DNA of 64,000 nucleotides, taken from contig OZ251980.1 of NCBI GenBank assembly GCA_965246745.1, forward strand, positions 2,418,001 to 2,482,000, in the 5' to 3' direction. The notes beneath the pieces are model-generated. The model was given only the letters and a program-made list of their open reading frames with translations. It made no database searches and was not told the DNA's origin. Origin of the DNA: JANXMY01 sp965246745. GTDB lineage: Bacteria > Armatimonadota > Armatimonadia > Armatimonadales > Capsulimonadaceae. Positions 1 through 8,047 of the stretch are shown here, piece after piece. Numbering within the stretch: the first letter of the stretch is position 1; each line of letters opens with the position of its first letter. The translations under genes were made by a program, and so were the position numbers.

Positions 1-189
1 GCCGCGCGTTTGGGCTTCCTGGAGGCCGCGTATCAGCGCTTTGTATTCGGCGACATTGTTGGTCGTCTGCCCGATGCCTTCGCCGATCTCGGCCACTACC
101 GTGCCGTCGGGCTGCGTGACCAGCACCCCGATCCCCGCCGCGCCGGGGTTGCCTTTGCACGCGCCGTCAATAAACAAAACAAGTTCCAT
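1..189 (-). CDS. RNase HI-like protein, N-terminal part (cut by window edge)
   Basis: Reading the minus strand from the ATG at 187-189 gives an open frame to the window edge. It begins with MELVLFIDGACKGNPG and continues with an NNVAEYKAL segment. The D-G-x-x-x-G-N-P-G strand and the A-E-Y/N-x-A-L helix are the first two active-site blocks of RNase H fold enzymes, which cut RNA in RNA-DNA hybrids using two metal ions. Asp8 and the Glu of AEY are the expected metal ligands. Only about 63 codons are present, so the remaining catalytic aspartates cannot be checked. A TATACT box lies 7 nt before the ATG with no Shine-Dalgarno sequence, so the mRNA is probably leaderless. It could be a single-domain RnhA-like protein or the N-terminus of a longer fusion. 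Confidence 0.85.
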   Translation of the reverse strand, partial: MELVLFIDGACKGNPGAAGIGVLVTQPDGTVVAEIGEGIGQTTNNVAEYKALIRGLQEAQTRG

Positions 190-196
190 TGACCCC

Positions 197-202
197 AGTA
201 TA
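197..202 (-). promoter_or_regulatory. -10 box of a likely leaderless promoter for the RNase HI-like gene
   Basis: TATACT ends 7 nt before the start codon, which is where the transcription start would be expected. No ribosome binding site fits in between. Confidence 0.5.
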
Positions 203-221
203 GCACACAATGTACGGATGC

Positions 222-746
222 TCACGCAGCGGGCGGCGGGGGCCACACATCGCTCGAAGGATTGGACGACGGCGGGACATAGCCCGGATAGACTGATGAC
301 TGCCGCCGCAGAGCCGCAAGCTGCCGGGCGGCCTGGAAGCCCTGAAAGATGCGAAACAGAGCATACGCATGAAACGCCGCCGCCAGCCAGTCTTTCGCGG
401 CCACGAGCAGCAGGCCGTCGAGCAGGTAAAACACGGAGCCGACCACAAACGCCCACCGCGCCCCTTTGCGGGCGAACAAGCCGTACAGAACATAAAACCC
501 GGCCGCCAGCAGGTCCAGCGCCAGTGTGCCCGCTTTCGGCAGGCCGAACAAGCCCGCGTCGAACAGCTCCGTGGTGCCGAGGCCAATCGCAAAGTGTGTT
601 CTGACACGGAACAACGCCAGCAGCGAGTTGACCACCGAAAAGCCGGCGATCCAGAAAAACCAGTCGCCGCCGATCTGCGTCTGCCGCGCTGCCACCGCTT
701 CCTGCATTGCGCCGGGGCCGCCGGTCAGGCCGGGTCCGTTGATCAT
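222..746 (-). CDS. Small hydrophobic membrane protein, function unknown
   Basis: The frame codes for about 174 residues. I chose the start at 744-746 because a GGAAGG Shine-Dalgarno sequence lies about 8 nt upstream, although the frame is open further. Several hydrophobic helices are visible (WFFWIAGFSVVNSLLALF, LALDLLAAGFYVLYGLFA, and one around VVGSVFYLLDGLLLVAAKDW). A short proline-rich, probably cytoplasmic tail follows, ending SDVWPPPPAA. The repeated helix pairs with glycines resemble small DUF-type integral membrane proteins, but I recognise no catalytic motif. It stands alone between the RNase H gene and a bidirectional terminator. Confidence 0.6.
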   Translation of the reverse strand: MINGPGLTGGPGAMQEAVAARQTQIGGDWFFWIAGFSVVNSLLALFRVRTHFAIGLGTTELFDAGLFGLPKAGTLALDLLAAGFYVLYGLFARKGARWAFVVGSVFYLLDGLLLVAAKDWLAAAFHAYALFRIFQGFQAARQLAALRRQSSVYPGYVPPSSNPSSDVWPPPPAA

Positions 747-863
747 TGTTAAATCCTTCCGTTGACGACTGCCGCCGCCGTTTTGTTCCCGATGTGCCGA
801 AAAAAGCTCTTTCGCGCTTTCCAGCGGCAATTCCTGCTTTTTCGCCCCCGCCGCCCGCGCCGC

Positions 864-913
864 AAAAAACGGCCCCGAAACCTAAGTTTATTTAAGTTTC
901 AGGGCCGTTTTTG
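864..913. terminator. Bidirectional intrinsic terminator
   Basis: AAAACGGCCCC and its near-complement GGGCCGTTTT enclose an AAACTTA-type inner stem and are flanked by an A-run on the left and a T-run on the right. It lies between two minus-strand genes and can act in either direction. Confidence 0.7.
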
Positions 914-998
914 ACGGTCTATGGAAACGGGCCGGCAGGCCGCGATAGCGGGAAGAACAAGCCGGCGTCGGCGCTGACGCCGGGCCGCTTCCCACGGA

Positions 999-1577
999 TT
1001 ACGACGGCGGGGCTTCCGAATTTGTTCCCAGCGCCTTTGTCTCGGCCGGGGTGGAAAACAGCCGGTCGAAGCGCAGGGCTTTCAAGGCCAGCGCGAGCGC
1101 CGCGCGGGCGGGCGGCGTGTCCGCCAGGCCGCCCGGCGCGTGCCAGCGCTCGACCAGCTTGACCAGCCGCTTTTCGGCGTACTCGTCCGCCCAGCGCTCG
1201 ATTTTCTGCTCGACCAGGGCGGCTTTGCGGGGCGGCGCGGAGCGTTTGTTGAGAAAGCGCGTCACATGGTGCCCGACTTCGTGAAACAGCGTGTAGCCGA
1301 AATGAAGGCGCAGGGCGAACAAGCGCACCGGGGGCGGCAGCGGCAGCAGCGGGCGGACATGCGGGCCGGCATACAGGGCAATCCCGACCCCCCGGTGGTC
1401 GTGGCTCCAAATCCCGAGCGCTTTGCCGCGTGGGTCCTCATCTTCCGTGGTGACCCGCGCGAGCTGCCGCAAGTGCTCGCGCGGCAGCACGGCCAGCGCT
1501 TCGGTCAGGGCGGCGTGAATCGCTTCCGGCCCGCCGGTCTCCGCATATTCTTCTGTCAGGTTCCATTCGATTTGCAT
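999..1577 (-). CDS. Predicted zincin-like metallopeptidase with HExxH motif
   Basis: The protein has 192 residues and starts at the ATG at 1575-1577, inside the 3' end of the upstream GNAT gene (22-nt overlap, so probably translationally coupled). HEVGHH at residues 99-104 is a zincin active site, and a Glu/Asp-rich helix (KIERWADEYAEK, about 127-138) follows at the distance expected for the third ligand. Many proteins of this sort are substrate-bound peptidases or anti-repressor-like factors, but the substrate here cannot be read from sequence. There is no signal peptide, so it should be cytoplasmic. Confidence 0.7.
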   Translation of the reverse strand: MQIEWNLTEEYAETGGPEAIHAALTEALAVLPREHLRQLARVTTEDEDPRGKALGIWSHDHRGVGIALYAGPHVRPLLPLPPPVRLFALRLHFGYTLFHEVGHHVTRFLNKRSAPPRKAALVEQKIERWADEYAEKRLVKLVERWHAPGGLADTPPARAALALALKALRFDRLFSTPAETKALGTNSEAPPS

Positions 1578-2086
1578 GGTGAAAACTTCAGCAGCCCCTG
1601 TTTCAGCGGCGGACACTGCGCGATGGCCCGGCGCTTGCGGACGGCTTCCGCCCAGCGGTAGCGGCTCGCCAGGTGGCGGGCCATGTGCCGGTGCACGGCC
1701 AGCGGCGCCTTCCAGCCGGCGTTTGTAATTGTCATGCCCCGCGCTTCCATCCAGCCGACCACCTGCGGATTGCGGCTCAGAACATAGACATGCCGCCCCC
1801 GCGCCCAGGCCCGCGCCCAGGCGGCGGAAAACAGCGCTCTGCCGATCCCCCGCCCGCGAAACTCCGGCAGCACCAAAAGCGCCGCAATCTCGGTCCAATT
1901 CCCCGCCAAGTTCACCGAAAAACACAGGCCCGCGAACGCGCCGCCTTCGGCCTCGGCGACAAACACATCTGAAAGCCGTGTCAGTTCCGAGGCCGTATAC
2001 CCCAGAATGTTCGGCGTGGCTCGGAGCGCCGCGCAGACGCACTGCGCTTCGGCCGGTGTGAGCGGACGGTGGGTCAGCGTAAACAT
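1556..2086 (-). CDS. GNAT-family N-acetyltransferase
   Basis: The protein has 176 residues. Residues about 68-90 contain the acetyl-CoA pyrophosphate-binding signature (VLPEFRGRGIGRALF; R-x-x-G-x-G/A) after the IAALLV strand. The C-terminal Y/N-type strand is also visible (RHVYVLSRNPQVVGWMEARG). GNAT enzymes transfer acetyl from acetyl-CoA to amines; the acceptor is unknown. It is the first gene of a two-gene unit with the metallopeptidase. TACAAT lies 6 nt before the ATG with no Shine-Dalgarno sequence, another leaderless candidate. Confidence 0.85.
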   Translation of the reverse strand: MFTLTHRPLTPAEAQCVCAALRATPNILGYTASELTRLSDVFVAEAEGGAFAGLCFSVNLAGNWTEIAALLVLPEFRGRGIGRALFSAAWARAWARGRHVYVLSRNPQVVGWMEARGMTITNAGWKAPLAVHRHMARHLASRYRWAEAVRKRRAIAQCPPLKQGLLKFSPCKSNGT

Positions 2087-2092
2087 CAGCGA

Positions 2093-2098
2093 ATTGTA
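2093..2098 (-). promoter_or_regulatory. -10 box of a likely leaderless promoter for the GNAT gene
   Basis: TACAAT ends 6 nt before the ATG; the intervening TCGCTG has no ribosome-binding character. Confidence 0.45.
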
Positions 2099-2223
2099 CC
2101 CGGATCGCAGAACGATAGTGCCGGCACCCGTCTTATCATACAGTTATTTTTATTTGTTGCTGTTCTTGATGTTTAATGATAAACGATACAAGGTAATAGT
2201 TCAGGAACGGCAGCACAAGCACC

Positions 2224-3835
2224 ATGATCAATCCTTCTTTGAACACGACCCCGTCCGACCATCTTCAGGACGGCGTCCGAGACGGCCTTTCCGCACAAAC
2301 CACAGAACAGCTTTCGGAAGCGAACCGAAAGCTGGCCGAGATCGAGCAGCGGCTGCGGCTGGCTTTGGAAGCCGGCAAGCTCGGGTCCTGGGACCTCGAC
2401 CTCGACACGCAGGAGTATGTCGAAATCTCCGACCAGTGGAAACAAAACTTCGGCCGCCCCGATGTTGCCGGCCTGACGCGCGGCGAGTTTCTTACCTACC
2501 TGCACCCGGACGACCGGGAAGCGGCCTACGCGGCGCAGCAGTACGCGATCGAGGATCACCACGAATATCACTGCGTGTACCGTGTGATCTGGCCCGACCA
2601 AAGCGTGCACTGGATGGAAGCCAGCGGAAAAGTGCTGTTCGACAGCGCCAACCATTCCCGCCGCTTGATCGGCGTGACTCAGGACATCACCGCGCGAAAA
2701 GCCGCCGAGGAAGCAAAAGCGCAGGCGCTGGAAGACGCGCTGGCGCGGGCGGACCGCGACCCGCTGACGGGCCTTTTAAACCACCGCGCGTTCCACCGCC
2801 GCTTGGATGAGGAAGCGGACCGCGCCGCGCGGGACGGCACGAGCTTCGCCGCCGTCATGCTGGATTTAGACAACTTCAAATTCTTCAACAATGCTTACAG
2901 GCATGCGGTCGGCGACGCAGTGCTGAAAACGGTCACAGCCCGCTTGTCCGCGCTTTGCCGGTCCTACGACACGCTGGCCCGGTTCGGCGGCGACGAGTTT
3001 ATTCTGCTGCTGCCGATCAAAGCGGACGACGGCGATGCCCAAGCGGCGGCTGCCGAAATCGTCGCCCGCCTGGGCGCAAGCTTTGCCGATTTGACGTTTC
3101 AGCCCGACGGGGAAGCGTCGGCGATCCCGCTTTCGGTCACGTTCGGCACGGCGCTTTTCCCGAGCGAGACAGCCGACCGAACCCGGCTGATCGCGCTGGC
3201 CGACGAGCGCCTGCGCCGCTCCAAAAGCGGCGTCGAAGCCGAAAGCCCCGCCGACCGGGTGCGCCGGTCGCTCGCCCGCACGGTGGAAGGCTTCTCGCTG
3301 CTGGATGCCCTGGTGACGGCGGTAGACGCCAAAGACCGCTACACGCTGCGCCATTCGGAAGATGTGATGGAATGCGGCCTGCTGATTGCCCGCCGGATGG
3401 CGCTTTCCGGCGGCGAGCAAAACACCATTGCGCTGGCCGCCCTGCTGCACGATGTCGGCAAGATCGGCGTTCCCGATGCCATTCTTCGCAAGCCCGGTGC
3501 GCTGACCGCCGCCGAGTTCGATGCCGTCAAGCAGCACCCGCAGATGGGGGCGATCATGGTTTCGTCGGTGGCGGGCCTGGAAGACACTCTGCCCGCCGTC
3601 CGCCATCACCACGAGCGGTGGGACGGCGGCGGGTATCCGGCGGGCCTTGCGCGGCGCTGAAATCCCGCAAATCGCGCGGCTGCTGGCCGTCGCCGATGCG
3701 TTCTCCGCGATGACCACCGACCGTCCGTACCGCCAGGGCATGAGCCGCGACCAGGCGCTGGCGATCCTGCGCGACGGGGCCGGGGTTCAGTGGGACCCCG
3801 ACTGTGTCACGGCTTTTCTGGAAGCGCAGGAGTGA
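2224..3835 (+). pseudogene. PAS-GGDEF-HD-GYP c-di-GMP signalling protein, frameshifted
   Basis: The first frame runs 478 residues to a TGA at 3658-3660. It contains a PAS/PAC domain (about 45-160), a GGDEF domain with intact GGDEF at 255-259 and an RxxD inhibitory I-site (R246-D249) five residues before it, then an HD domain (HDVGKIG at 409-415). It breaks just after HHERWDGGGYPAGLA. The expected continuation (GAEIPQIARLLAVADAF) is in the next frame from about 3650 to the stop at 3835, so removing one base near 3647-3652 would restore about 536 residues. The protein would both make and hydrolyse cyclic di-GMP. The break may be a sequencing error, a real mutation, or a programmed shift; the GC-rich run GCGCGGCGC makes an error quite possible. 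Confidence 0.85.
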
Positions 3836-3848
3836 AGCCGGCGGCTTG

Positions 3849-3983
3849 GGCTGTTAGCGAGGGAGTGAACTCCACTCGCTGAATGGCGTCCTTCGGACGA
3901 AAGACCGCCATACGCAGGATTGTCTTTTTCTTCGTCCGAAGGACGCCATTCAGCGAGTGGAGTTCACTCCCTCGCTAACAGCC
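3849..3983. repeat. Long nested inverted repeat (palindromic element A)
   Basis: The two 50-base arms at 3851-3900 and 3932-3981 are exact reverse complements, with one or two more pairs outside and a 31-nt centre. Each arm contains two smaller hairpins: GCGAG/CTCGC enclosing GGAGT-GA-ACTCC, and CGTCC-TTC-GGACG. The right arm runs into the 3' end of the phosphoesterase gene and supplies its stop. The same arrangement with covarying bases appears in element C at 23260-23382. The family resembles REP/REPIN-type palindromes rather than a simple terminator. Confidence 0.9.
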
Positions 3984-6432
3984 GCGCCAAACGGGCGCTT
4001 CGCACGGGGGCGGGCAGGGGGACGCCGGGCTTCAGCGCCTGCCATAAGACCGCGTTCAGGGCGTCCGGGTCGGCCCGGTCGGGCGCGGACAGATCGAGCC
4101 GGGCCGACGCTTCCGCGCCGGCCCCCGCCGCCGGGTTCCGCGCTTCCAAATCCACCTGCGGCTTTGAATTTGCGTAGGGCGCGAAGTCCGCCGAGCGTGT
4201 GAAGCAGGCCAGCAGCGGCGTCGCATCTTGGTCGTACTGGGTCATCGGCGGCAGGCCGAGTATCAGCTCCATTGTGCGGACCATTGACGCAGTGGAATAC
4301 TGCGTGCTGTCTTTGACGCCGCGCTTGACATACGGCGAGATCAGCAGGCCGACCGTCCGATGCGCGTCCACATGGTCGGGGCCGTTCTGGGCGTCGTCTT
4401 CAATCACAAAGATCGCTGTGTCTTTCCAAAAGCGCGACTTCGTAATCCCTTCCACAATCTGCCCGAGCGCCTGATCGTTGGCCGCGACATGCGCCGACGG
4501 CGTGTATTTCCCTGCTTTGAGGCCCTGCGTGTGGTCCTCGCCGAGCGACATCACGATGAACTGCGGCCAGTTTCCCGTCGTTTCGGCGGCATGGAGGTCG
4601 GCCAGAAACAGCGCGGCCCGCTCGGTGTCGTGCTTGTCGAACGAAATAGCGCTCCAGGCGGCGGACGCGTGGCCCTTCAATCCCGCGTCTCCGGTGAACA
4701 CCGGCGGCGAGCTGGGCGACGACGTAAAGCTGGCCCCTTCGCCGTAGGCTTGAAAGGTCAGGCCGCGCTTGGCGCAGGCGTCCCATAGATACCCTGCCGG
4801 GGAGTCGGTGAGGCGCTGGTCGGCGTCGGGCTGCCCCCGCTTGCTGTAGCCGCTCGGCCAGGCACGCTCGTTGAAATCGGTGGCATAAGCGGCGTCGCAC
4901 CATTCATGCCCGTCTTCGGAGACTTCGCCGTTGCAGTACAGATTGTCGAGGAGAACATAATGCTGGGCCAGCGCATGCGCGTTCGGCGTGACGGCCTCGC
5001 CGAACAGGACCAAGCTCGGGTCGCCGTTGCCGCCTTTGATGTCCCCAAACACCTGGTCATACGTCCGGTTCTCGCGGATGATATACACGACATGCTTGAT
5101 GCGCCGCAGGGCGCTTTCTCCTAATCTGGTTCCCCCATTATTGGGGGCTAGGGGGCTAGGGGGCGTGTTGGCGTACACCTGCTGCGTGTAGGCTTGGAGG
5201 CCATTGGCGTCGGGCAGGCGGACGGCGCTCACCGTGCCGCTGAGAATACCGCCGATGTAGTCGAATGCTCGCCCCTGCGTTTCCACATACGGGGTCGTGA
5301 CCGCCGGGTTGGCCCGTGACCCCATCCCCTTGCCGGTGCCGACAAACAGCGTCCGGCCATCCGGCGCAATCGCCAGCGCCGACGGATACCAGCCGGTCGG
5401 AATAAAGCCCAAGACCCGCGACTCCCGCGCGTCCGAAATATCCACCACGGCGACATCGTTGTTGTCGGCGTTCGCCACATACAGCCGCTTGCCGTCAGGC
5501 GAGACCGCCAGCGCGTCGGGAGTCGAGCCGACTAAATCGTCCGGCGACAGGGACGTTTTGATCGTCTCGCGCACGACACTCCCAAACATCACGCTGACGC
5601 TGTTGGAGCCGCCGTTGGCGACAAACAGCCGCCCGTCTTTCGCCCAGGCCAGCGCGTTCGGGTGGCTGCCCGCCGTCACCCGCACGGTTTCTTTCAGGTC
5701 GCTCGCCCGCAGGAAGGAGACAGAGCGCCCGCCCCAGTTGGCGACCGCCAGGGTCTGCCCGTCCGGCGACAGGGCAATCGCGTAGGGCCGGTAGCCGACC
5801 ACAGCCGACGCGGCGACGGTGCGCGGCTTCCCCGCCAGCTTGTAGACCGTGTCGGTTTGCAGATTGACCGCGTACAGCGACTCGTCCGGCCCGGTCGCCA
5901 GTCCCGCAATGAACCGCACGTTCTTTTTAGGCGTCTCAGGCAGGCCGGGAATGTCTATCGGCTTTTTTTGGGTCAAAACGCCGCCGGCAAAGCCCAGGTG
6001 CAGGATGGGGTGATGGAACGTTTCCCGCATCGCGGGCGGCGCTCCGAGCTTGGCCGCTATGTTTAAGAACTCGGCGTCAGGGGTCCCGCCGCCGGAGACA
6101 TATAAATCGTCGCCTTCCGGGTCAAAGCACATCCCCGCCCAGTCCTTGCCGAGATTAACGCTTTGGGTCACTTTGAGCGCCGCCGGGTCAAGGACCGAAA
6201 CTTCGTGGTCATGGTAGCCTGCCGTGTTGACGAGAAGATACTTACCGTCGGGGCTGAACTGCATGCCGAGCGGCAGGTCCCCCGGCAGCGGGATCGGCGT
6301 CCCGGCGGGCGTCAAGCGCCACCCGTTCGGCAGCGTCACCGCCTTCGGCGCGGGCGGCTGCGCCAGTGCAGTGATCGCCGAAAGTCCGAAGGTCAGCACA
6401 AATGCCGCACGGCAGAGTTTGGAAACATTCAT
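3964..6432 (-). CDS. Secreted YVTN beta-propeller / phosphoesterase-family protein
   Basis: The protein has 822 residues. A signal peptide (residues 1-25, cleavage near ALA-Q) is followed by a beta-propeller at about 40-400 with repeated SPDGKxLxVAN-type blades (YVTN family). A phosphoesterase domain of the phospholipase C/acid phosphatase type (PF04185-like) follows at about 430-780, with ENRTYDQVFG, HEWCDAAYATD and EDDAQNGPDHVDAHR. This two-domain arrangement is known from predicted surface or periplasmic phosphatases. The acidic and histidine clusters fit a metal-dependent alkaline-phosphatase-like site. The last few residues and the stop lie inside palindromic element A, so the original C-terminus may have differed. 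TATAAT lies 5 nt before the ATG. Confidence 0.9.
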   Translation of the reverse strand: MNVSKLCRAAFVLTFGLSAITALAQPPAPKAVTLPNGWRLTPAGTPIPLPGDLPLGMQFSPDGKYLLVNTAGYHDHEVSVLDPAALKVTQSVNLGKDWAGMCFDPEGDDLYVSGGGTPDAEFLNIAAKLGAPPAMRETFHHPILHLGFAGGVLTQKKPIDIPGLPETPKKNVRFIAGLATGPDESLYAVNLQTDTVYKLAGKPRTVAASAVVGYRPYAIALSPDGQTLAVANWGGRSVSFLRASDLKETVRVTAGSHPNALAWAKDGRLFVANGGSNSVSVMFGSVVRETIKTSLSPDDLVGSTPDALAVSPDGKRLYVANADNNDVAVVDISDARESRVLGFIPTGWYPSALAIAPDGRTLFVGTGKGMGSRANPAVTTPYVETQGRAFDYIGGILSGTVSAVRLPDANGLQAYTQQVYANTPPSPLAPNNGGTRLGESALRRIKHVVYIIRENRTYDQVFGDIKGGNGDPSLVLFGEAVTPNAHALAQHYVLLDNLYCNGEVSEDGHEWCDAAYATDFNERAWPSGYSKRGQPDADQRLTDSPAGYLWDACAKRGLTFQAYGEGASFTSSPSSPPVFTGDAGLKGHASAAWSAISFDKHDTERAALFLADLHAAETTGNWPQFIVMSLGEDHTQGLKAGKYTPSAHVAANDQALGQIVEGITKSRFWKDTAIFVIEDDAQNGPDHVDAHRTVGLLISPYVKRGVKDSTQYSTASMVRTMELILGLPPMTQYDQDATPLLACFTRSADFAPYANSKPQVDLEARNPAAGAGAEASARLDLSAPDRADPDALNAVLWQALKPGVPLPAPVRSARLARLLARE

Positions 6433-6437
6433 GGCCT

Positions 6438-6443
6438 ATTATA
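6438..6443 (-). promoter_or_regulatory. -10 box of a likely leaderless promoter for the phosphoesterase gene
   Basis: TATAAT is followed by AGGCC and then the ATG, leaving no room for a leader. Confidence 0.5.
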
Positions 6444-6493
6444 GCCGAATTGGGTCACGAAAATGTTAAGCGAGGAGGCGCAAAGAAGAGAGG

Positions 6494-6499
6494 TATAAT
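6494..6499 (+). promoter_or_regulatory. -10 box before a small-peptide gene
   Basis: TATAAT on the plus strand heads a short unit made of a hairpin, a ribosome site and a 35-codon frame. No good -35 hexamer is visible 17 nt upstream. Confidence 0.4.
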
Positions 6500-6507
6500 A
6501 CAAGAGC

Positions 6508-6533
6508 AAAGGCAGCCCTGCCAGGCTGCCTTT
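6508..6533 (+). promoter_or_regulatory. Leader hairpin, attenuator-like
   Basis: AAAGGCAGCC and GGCTGCCTTT form a perfect 10-bp stem with a 6-nt loop, followed by a weak T-rich stretch. It sits between the -10 box and the small-peptide ribosome site, so it may terminate early or control message stability. Confidence 0.5.
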
Positions 6534-6560
6534 GTAATCTTGCTGAAAGGAGGAAAGCCC

Positions 6561-6668
6561 TTGAAGCGAGAAAATTGGCGCAAGGTTCTGAAGCTCAGAG
6601 CCATCGCCCAGACTGTCGCCGCGATTGCTGGTGCAATCGCCGCGATCCACCAGCTCTTCAAGAAGTAG
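6561..6668 (+). CDS. Candidate small cationic membrane peptide (35 aa, TTG start)
   Basis: I chose the TTG at 6561 because AAAGGAGG lies about 8 nt upstream, much the best ribosome site in the area. The peptide would be (M)KRENWRKVLKLR, then AIAQTVAAIAGAIAAIHQL, then FKK: a basic N-terminus, one hydrophobic Ala/Ile helix and a lysine tail. It has its own -10 box, a leader hairpin and a strong terminator directly after the stop, so it looks like an independent transcription unit. The shape recalls small membrane toxins or bacteriocin-like peptides, but I recognise no family and the function is unknown. Confidence 0.5.
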   Translation: MKRENWRKVLKLRAIAQTVAAIAGAIAAIHQLFKK

Positions 6669-6677
6669 CCGATGGGA

Positions 6678-6707
6678 AGGGAGTGCTGTTGACGCAGCGC
6701 TCCCTTG
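6678..6707 (+). terminator. Intrinsic terminator after the small-peptide gene
   Basis: AAGGGAGTGCT and AGCGCTCCCTT form an 11-bp stem (one G-T pair) ten bases after the TAG, followed by a pyrimidine-rich stretch. Confidence 0.6.
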
Positions 6708-6762
6708 TCTGCTTCTATTATGGCATAAAAACGTGACTCTGTAAACTTTTTCAGTGACGCTG

Positions 6763-7266
6763 CTATTCTTCCCCCGGCGGCATCCGGCCTGTGCCGCGCA
6801 GGCCGCGCAGAACGGCCGTGTGAGCGTCTTCTAATTGGCGGATCAAGCGGCGGAGGCGGCGCAGGGTGTCGTCGGGCAGATGGGCGTACATCGGGCCGCA
6901 GACGTAAGCCGTGCAGCCGAAGGGACGCAGATCGTCGGGAAACGCGCAGCGGCCTGTGTAGAGATACTCGCACGGCTCTTGAACCGGGTCCGAAGCGGGC
7001 AGCATGGGCAGACTTAAGCGCGTGCCGGCATAGGAAACCGACGGCGCATAGGGGTCCGCGCCGCTTAGATGGGGAAACCCGTGGCCCAGGCCGACCGCCA
7101 GCGCGACATCCACCGGGGTCACTTTGGTCGGCTTGATGCAGCAGGGGGTCGCGCAGGCCGCGCAGTGCTTGGCGGTGAACGGGTCGAAGATCGCCCGGAT
7201 TTCGCGCTGCACGCGCCGGTACTCGGCCAGCGGCTTCGGCCCCGCCCGGCGCTGTTTATGCTTCAT
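6763..7266 (-). CDS. Cysteine-cluster protein, YkgJ-like
   Basis: The protein has 167 residues. An N-terminal CAACATPCC cluster (around residues 35-43) and a later C-x11-C pattern ending GCTAYVCGPMY resemble the YkgJ family, whose cysteines are thought to bind zinc or an iron-sulfur centre. The spacing is not canonical, so this is only a family-level likeness. It lies 27 nt downstream of a membrane-protein gene on the same strand and is probably co-transcribed with it. Confidence 0.55.
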   Translation of the reverse strand: MKHKQRRAGPKPLAEYRRVQREIRAIFDPFTAKHCAACATPCCIKPTKVTPVDVALAVGLGHGFPHLSGADPYAPSVSYAGTRLSLPMLPASDPVQEPCEYLYTGRCAFPDDLRPFGCTAYVCGPMYAHLPDDTLRRLRRLIRQLEDAHTAVLRGLRGTGRMPPGEE

Positions 7267-7293
7267 TGTTTGTGTTTCATTGCACGCTTCCCG

Positions 7294-7965
7294 CTACGTC
7301 CCGGCCTCGCGTGGGGCCGACGCGAACGGGTCCCAGAGCGGCAGGCTGCGCCCGAACGCCGAGTGCGCCCCGTCCGAAGCGGCGAACACGCCCGGCACGG
7401 CGCTGTGCGGGCCGCACGCCGCGCACAGCGCCAGTGTCAGGGCGGCGAACCCCAGCAGCGCCAGCCGCCAGACATCCGCCCGCGCCGCCTGCGTCCGGGC
7501 GGAAACGGCGAACCGCGCGGCCCAGCCGCCGAGGGCGGCGGGCAGCCACAAGAAGACGCCGAGATGCGCCCCCCACAGCAGCCCGCCGCGCAGCAGGGCG
7601 ACAAAAAACACGCGGGCGACTTCGCCGAACGGCAGGCCGTCGGGAAGCATCTCCGGGGTCGGCCAGGCCGGCCCGGCGGCATCGGCGGGGGTCAGCAGCC
7701 CGGTCAAGGTCAGCACCCCCAGCGCCACACCGAGCGCCGCGACCGCCAGCCGCCGAACAATCGCCTCGGCGGCGGTATACGCGGGGCCGTGCCCGAGGCC
7801 GCGCCGGCGCAGCTCACGCCCGGCGCTGTCGCACCGGGCGGGGTATTTTTCGGGGTCAAGATGCAGCGCGATGTCAAGCAAATCCGTGTCGGACTGCGCC
7901 CGCAGGTAGGCGGCGTAAACTCCCGCATCGGTTTCTTCATCGGCATGCAGCAGCGACGAGGACAT
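7294..7965 (-). CDS. Membrane protein of unknown function
   Basis: The protein has 223 residues, starting MSSSLLHADEETDAG at 7963-7965. A soluble N-terminal part of about 65 residues contains a helical DIALHLDPEKY segment. Hydrophobic helices follow (LAVAALGVALGVLTLTGLL, ARVFFVALLRGGLLWGAHLG, and one near LALLGFAALTLALCAACG). No catalytic motif is recognised. TATAAT ends 6 nt before the ATG and there is no Shine-Dalgarno sequence, so the message is probably leaderless. It heads a likely operon with the cysteine-cluster gene. Confidence 0.6.
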   Translation of the reverse strand: MSSSLLHADEETDAGVYAAYLRAQSDTDLLDIALHLDPEKYPARCDSAGRELRRRGLGHGPAYTAAEAIVRRLAVAALGVALGVLTLTGLLTPADAAGPAWPTPEMLPDGLPFGEVARVFFVALLRGGLLWGAHLGVFLWLPAALGGWAARFAVSARTQAARADVWRLALLGFAALTLALCAACGPHSAVPGVFAASDGAHSAFGRSLPLWDPFASAPREAGT

Positions 7966-7971
7966 AGAAGA

Positions 7972-7977
7972 ATTATA
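7972..7977 (-). promoter_or_regulatory. -10 box of a likely leaderless promoter
   Basis: TATAAT, then TCTTCT, then ATG; same spacing as at 197, 2093 and 6438. Confidence 0.5.
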
Positions 7978-8047
7978 CCCGAATTGAGGCCGGTCGGAAT
8001 TCCGCTGCAAACAAGTATAGAGCGACCGGCCCCGCCGTGTATGTTCT

